From Spirochaetales bacterium (GTDB lineage: Bacteria; Spirochaetota; Spirochaetia; SZUA-6; RPPD01): DNA of 64,000 bases. Made by a program: the position numbers and the translations under genes. Location: the NCBI GenBank assembly GCA_016929065.1, contig JAFGJO010000061.1:32578-96577 (forward strand). Reading direction: 5' to 3'. Positions 62,901 through 64,000 of this stretch are shown here, piece after piece. Each line of letters begins with the position of its first letter. Position 1 is the stretch's first letter. The notes beneath the pieces were generated by a model. That model saw only the letters and a program-made list of their open reading frames with translations. It was not told the DNA's origin and ran no database searches.

Positions 62901-63028
62901 CCCCGCTCGGTTGGACAATAAGCGGAGGGCTGATAACATCGACAGTGCTGACACTGTTGGTCGTTCCGGTCATCTACAGATTACTAGCCTCAAGAAAGGA
63001 AAAAAGGAGAAGTAAATCGATTGCATGA
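59954..63028 (+). CDS. RND-family multidrug/solute efflux transporter (AcrB-like)
   Basis: 1024 residues, 12 TM helices in the usual two halves. N-terminal VSVLVTYPGANPKDIEQLVV and VDPIEKSINGLEDIKRI; TM4 GLVIALGMLVDNAIVVTENV, where the AcrB Asp407 position is kept and Asp408 is Asn; TM10 GIVVNNAIILVDY, where AcrB Lys940 is Asn. These substitutions occur in many RND relatives. Proton-driven efflux; substrate unknown. Regulated with the rest of the operon by TetR. Confidence 0.95.
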   Translation: MRLPGFAVKNHHFTLMIVTIFLVFGIYAFLTMPRTEDPQVVIPGVSVLVTYPGANPKDIEQLVVDPIEKSINGLEDIKRIESYSGNSFGTVAVEFYFQTDAGEKFREVVEKVNSVSMQLPQDIGEIRFIKYEVSSVNVLQLALVSDTASYRQLHSDAEALQDRLSRVPGVRQAAIFACPDEQVKVSADIARMSAMNITLSRLIDAIQFSNINIPGGSIETRSRKININTSGSFRSLKEIENTVVGSSEGRLVYVNDVADVFLGYEDKEYNARFNGQRAIFIAVNQKDGSNIFHVMNGIRKEINQFQEEISPQIELHTVFDQSNSVDERFSSFFFNLLQGIIIVGLVILLGVGLREAMIVMAAVPLSIFFGIGFLHLSGFHLEQISIAGLVIALGMLVDNAIVVTENVSRYLDLGLTKQEAAIKGASEVGWAMVSATATTLCAFIPLMIMPDETGEFIRSMPITVIFTLSASLFIALTFSPYLGSILLKKTEIAKKSIINRRLIAFIEGPYSRLLDYSLKKPIRVLLSAAVVLIVSLWLFSFVGVSFFPKAEKPQFLVNVKTPSGSNLQETDRAVYFIEDILQNQPEVLRYASNIGSGNPRIYYNVWYPSENPNFAQIYVELKEKNSQKQQDLITLIRKKSRDYSGATIEVKELMQGSPVSAPVSFILVAKSLEDLETVAQDVEKLLKTMPGALNVSNPLGTSRTDIKIDVNREKAGMIGMPLAVIDKTIRACVEGLAVSKFRDKDGREHDILVQLTSGNAHAKLGISDLRKLQVSTLSGKNDILGAVANIDNFEPGFSGISHYDLERSVEVTADVADGYTVDDIVKGVLKHLEQYKWPRGSRYIISGELESRESSFGGMGVALIIALLAIFGVLVFQFRSFSQPLIIFATIPLAMIGSIAALFFTGNSFSFTAFVGLIALIGIVVNNAIILVDYTNQLYAQGVKLSEALVTACKTRFISIILTTVTTIGGLFPLAIQGGSLWAPLGWTISGGLITSTVLTLLVVPVIYRLLASRKEKRRSKSIA

Positions 63029-63058
63029 TATGATCGGGAGATTGCGGTTAGAATCGGA

Positions 63059-63349
63059 TTAAATTATCAGGTCGTCGGAATCATGAGGAAATTCTTCTGA
63101 TTTTAATATCACAGGTTTGGGACCCATCGCCTTTAAAAACTGGTAATGAACAGAACATTCCGGGCTGCAATAATGTTCGTCATACACTTCGTCGAATGGA
63201 ACAAACCGGTGACAAATGACACATTGACTGTAGGATGTTGTGCAGTGCTCAGAGCAGTATCCTGCGTTAAATGCATCCCTGAGCATGATGTATTTTCCAC
63301 ATGTTCTGCATACAATGAAATCTGTTCCTCTGCGTATTCTGTTTGTCAT
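63059..63349 (-). CDS. Double zinc-ribbon protein of unknown function
   Basis: 96 residues. Two similar modules, each with two Cys pairs: CRTCGKYIMLRDAFNAGYCS-EHC and CVICHRFVPFDEVYDEHYCS-PEC (CxxC...YCxxxC). Ends SEEFPHDSDDLII. Likely binds two zinc ions; might contact nucleic acid or protein. Convergent with the RND operon; ATG 63349. Confidence 0.8.
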   Translation of the reverse strand: MTNRIRRGTDFIVCRTCGKYIMLRDAFNAGYCSEHCTTSYSQCVICHRFVPFDEVYDEHYCSPECSVHYQFLKAMGPKPVILKSEEFPHDSDDLII

Positions 63350-63435
63350 GGTTCTCCGTCTGTGTCTTCTTTATATACAGTATCAATAAACAGGTCAAGT
63401 AAATATCTGAATGACTTCTTTACATTTTTAATATA

Positions 63436-63464
63436 TTGATTTACATTATTGATATATATACAAT
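63436..63464 (+). promoter_or_regulatory. Promoter of the coiled-coil gene
   Basis: TTGATT (63436-63441), 17-base spacer, TACAAT (63459-63464). AT-rich leader of ~60 bp follows to an ACAGGAGG ribosome site. Confidence 0.5.
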
Positions 63465-63528
63465 AATATAAATATATGCCTGTTGTTCTTTACAATACGC
63501 ATACAATCATCATGCACAGGAGGCACTT

Positions 63529-63840
63529 ATGGCATTTTGGGAACGAATGAAAGAGGTTGTTGAAAAGGGTGTAGAAACATCAAAGGATATTCTCGGCAAG
63601 GCAGCGGATGAAGCAAAAAAACTGGGCGAAAAAGGTGTTTTGAAATTCGAGATAATGCAGCTTGAAAAAAATGCCGAAAAGAAACTGGCGCTGCTTGGAA
63701 CACAGGTTTTTGAAGCATTGGTGAAACAGGAAAAGGCAAGCATTTCCAAAGGAACTTCGGGTATCAAGGAATTAATTGAAGAACTCGAGGAGTTGGAAGT
63801 AAGAATTGACGAAAAAGAAGAAGAATTGAAAAAAATATAA
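63529..63840 (+). CDS. Small coiled-coil protein of unknown function
   Basis: 103 residues, 45% Lys/Glu, no Cys. Helical throughout with heptads (GVLKFEIMQLEKNAEKKLAL, ELIEELEELEVRIDEKEEEL). ACAGGAGGCACTT gives a good ribosome site before ATG 63529. Directly upstream of the predicted rRNA promoter. No family recognised. Confidence 0.75.
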   Translation: MAFWERMKEVVEKGVETSKDILGKAADEAKKLGEKGVLKFEIMQLEKNAEKKLALLGTQVFEALVKQEKASISKGTSGIKELIEELEELEVRIDEKEEELKKI

Positions 63841-63859
63841 AATATTCTTTGTATAGGGC

Positions 63860-64000
63860 TTGACTTTTTTTCTTAGAATATATATATATCTATCTCTGTC
63901 TCACAAACAGGTTTTGTTCTTTGAAAATAGAGGGAAGGGAAAAGTAAAGAGGAAAGAGATTGAGTGACCTTTGTAAAAGGTAAAATAGGATAAACTCCTA
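63860..64000 (+). promoter_or_regulatory. Predicted rRNA operon promoter and leader
   Basis: TTGACT (63860-63865), 17 bases, TATATA (63883-63888), then TTGTTCTTTGAAAATAG at 63913, of the TCTTTGAAAA type often found in rRNA leaders, and a purine-rich run ending ACTCCTA at the edge. A 16S gene probably begins just outside; it is not in the window, so this is inferred. Confidence 0.55.

Noticed and set aside
63419..63445. Second TTTACA direct repeat
   Set aside because: Spacing is 21 bp, off the 11-bp helical period, in strongly AT-rich DNA.

Overview
The window reads as chromosomal DNA of a spirochaete, probably a Treponema/Spirochaeta-type member of the Spirochaetia. Evidence: alanyl-tRNA synthetase is the short form (about 595 residues, no C-terminal C-Ala domain) typical of spirochaetes; several genes are TPR proteins, beta-barrel outer-membrane proteins and lipoproteins with relaxed lipoboxes; there is a nadK-recN-helical-protein run; and signalling genes are very dense. 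The genus cannot be fixed from the sequence alone. Almost every gap is filled by genes on one strand or the other, with many 4-30 bp overlaps. No phage, plasmid, CRISPR or complete insertion sequence was seen.

Layout. 1-6.6 kb: a membrane histidine kinase cut by the left edge, a DUF2156 protein, an isolated hisB, a small gene plus a TPR protein, and short alaS. 6.7-11.9 kb (minus strand): a FecR/PEGA membrane protein, the N-end-rule set aat-clpA-clpS, and tpx. 12-21.7 kb: a three-gene phosphorelay operon (soluble two-propeller kinase, REC-kinase-REC hybrid, REC-HD-GYP) divergent from an OmpR-type regulator/kinase pair. 22-25.6 kb: an exported protein, a stand-alone zinc-knuckle-like miniprotein, pabB/pabC-like genes and an aldo/keto reductase. 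25.7-30.7 kb: two convergent paralogues joining a LacI-type sugar-binding domain and a shared middle domain to a degenerate kinase in one case and a chemoreceptor signalling domain in the other. 31-38.8 kb: moxR-DUF58-transglutaminase and nadK-recN-unknown.

38.8-46.2 kb is the accessory part: a GIY-YIG gene bracketed by inverted palindromic repeats, cdd, an aminotransferase, a strongly expressed porin-like gene with twin hairpins in its leader, a lipoprotein, a repeat-filled 660-bp gap, a DUF4143 ATPase and a NUDIX hydrolase. 46.3-53.3 kb: a toxin-antitoxin pair overlapping recQ, an epimerase, a steroid-reductase-like membrane protein, a TyrA-like dehydrogenase, and bactofilin-TPR-mtaB. 53.3-53.8 kb: tRNA-Lys and tRNA-Glu separated by two long perfect hairpins. 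54-63 kb: an outer-membrane protein, a UPRT-like protein, a TPR lipoprotein, and a TetR-controlled TolC/MFP/RND efflux operon. The right end has a double zinc-ribbon protein, a coiled-coil protein and what looks like the promoter and leader of an rRNA operon whose 16S gene would begin just outside the window.

Most notable: (1) sensor proteins apparently retooled to the cytoplasm (LacI-type sensor chemoreceptor, soluble propeller kinase); (2) GIY-YIG and ATPase genes associated with the same palindromic repeat family; (3) the double hairpin between the tRNAs; (4) a TTTACA-N5-TTTACA box beside an OmpR-type regulator pair. No start codon, promoter or family assignment was tested by computation.
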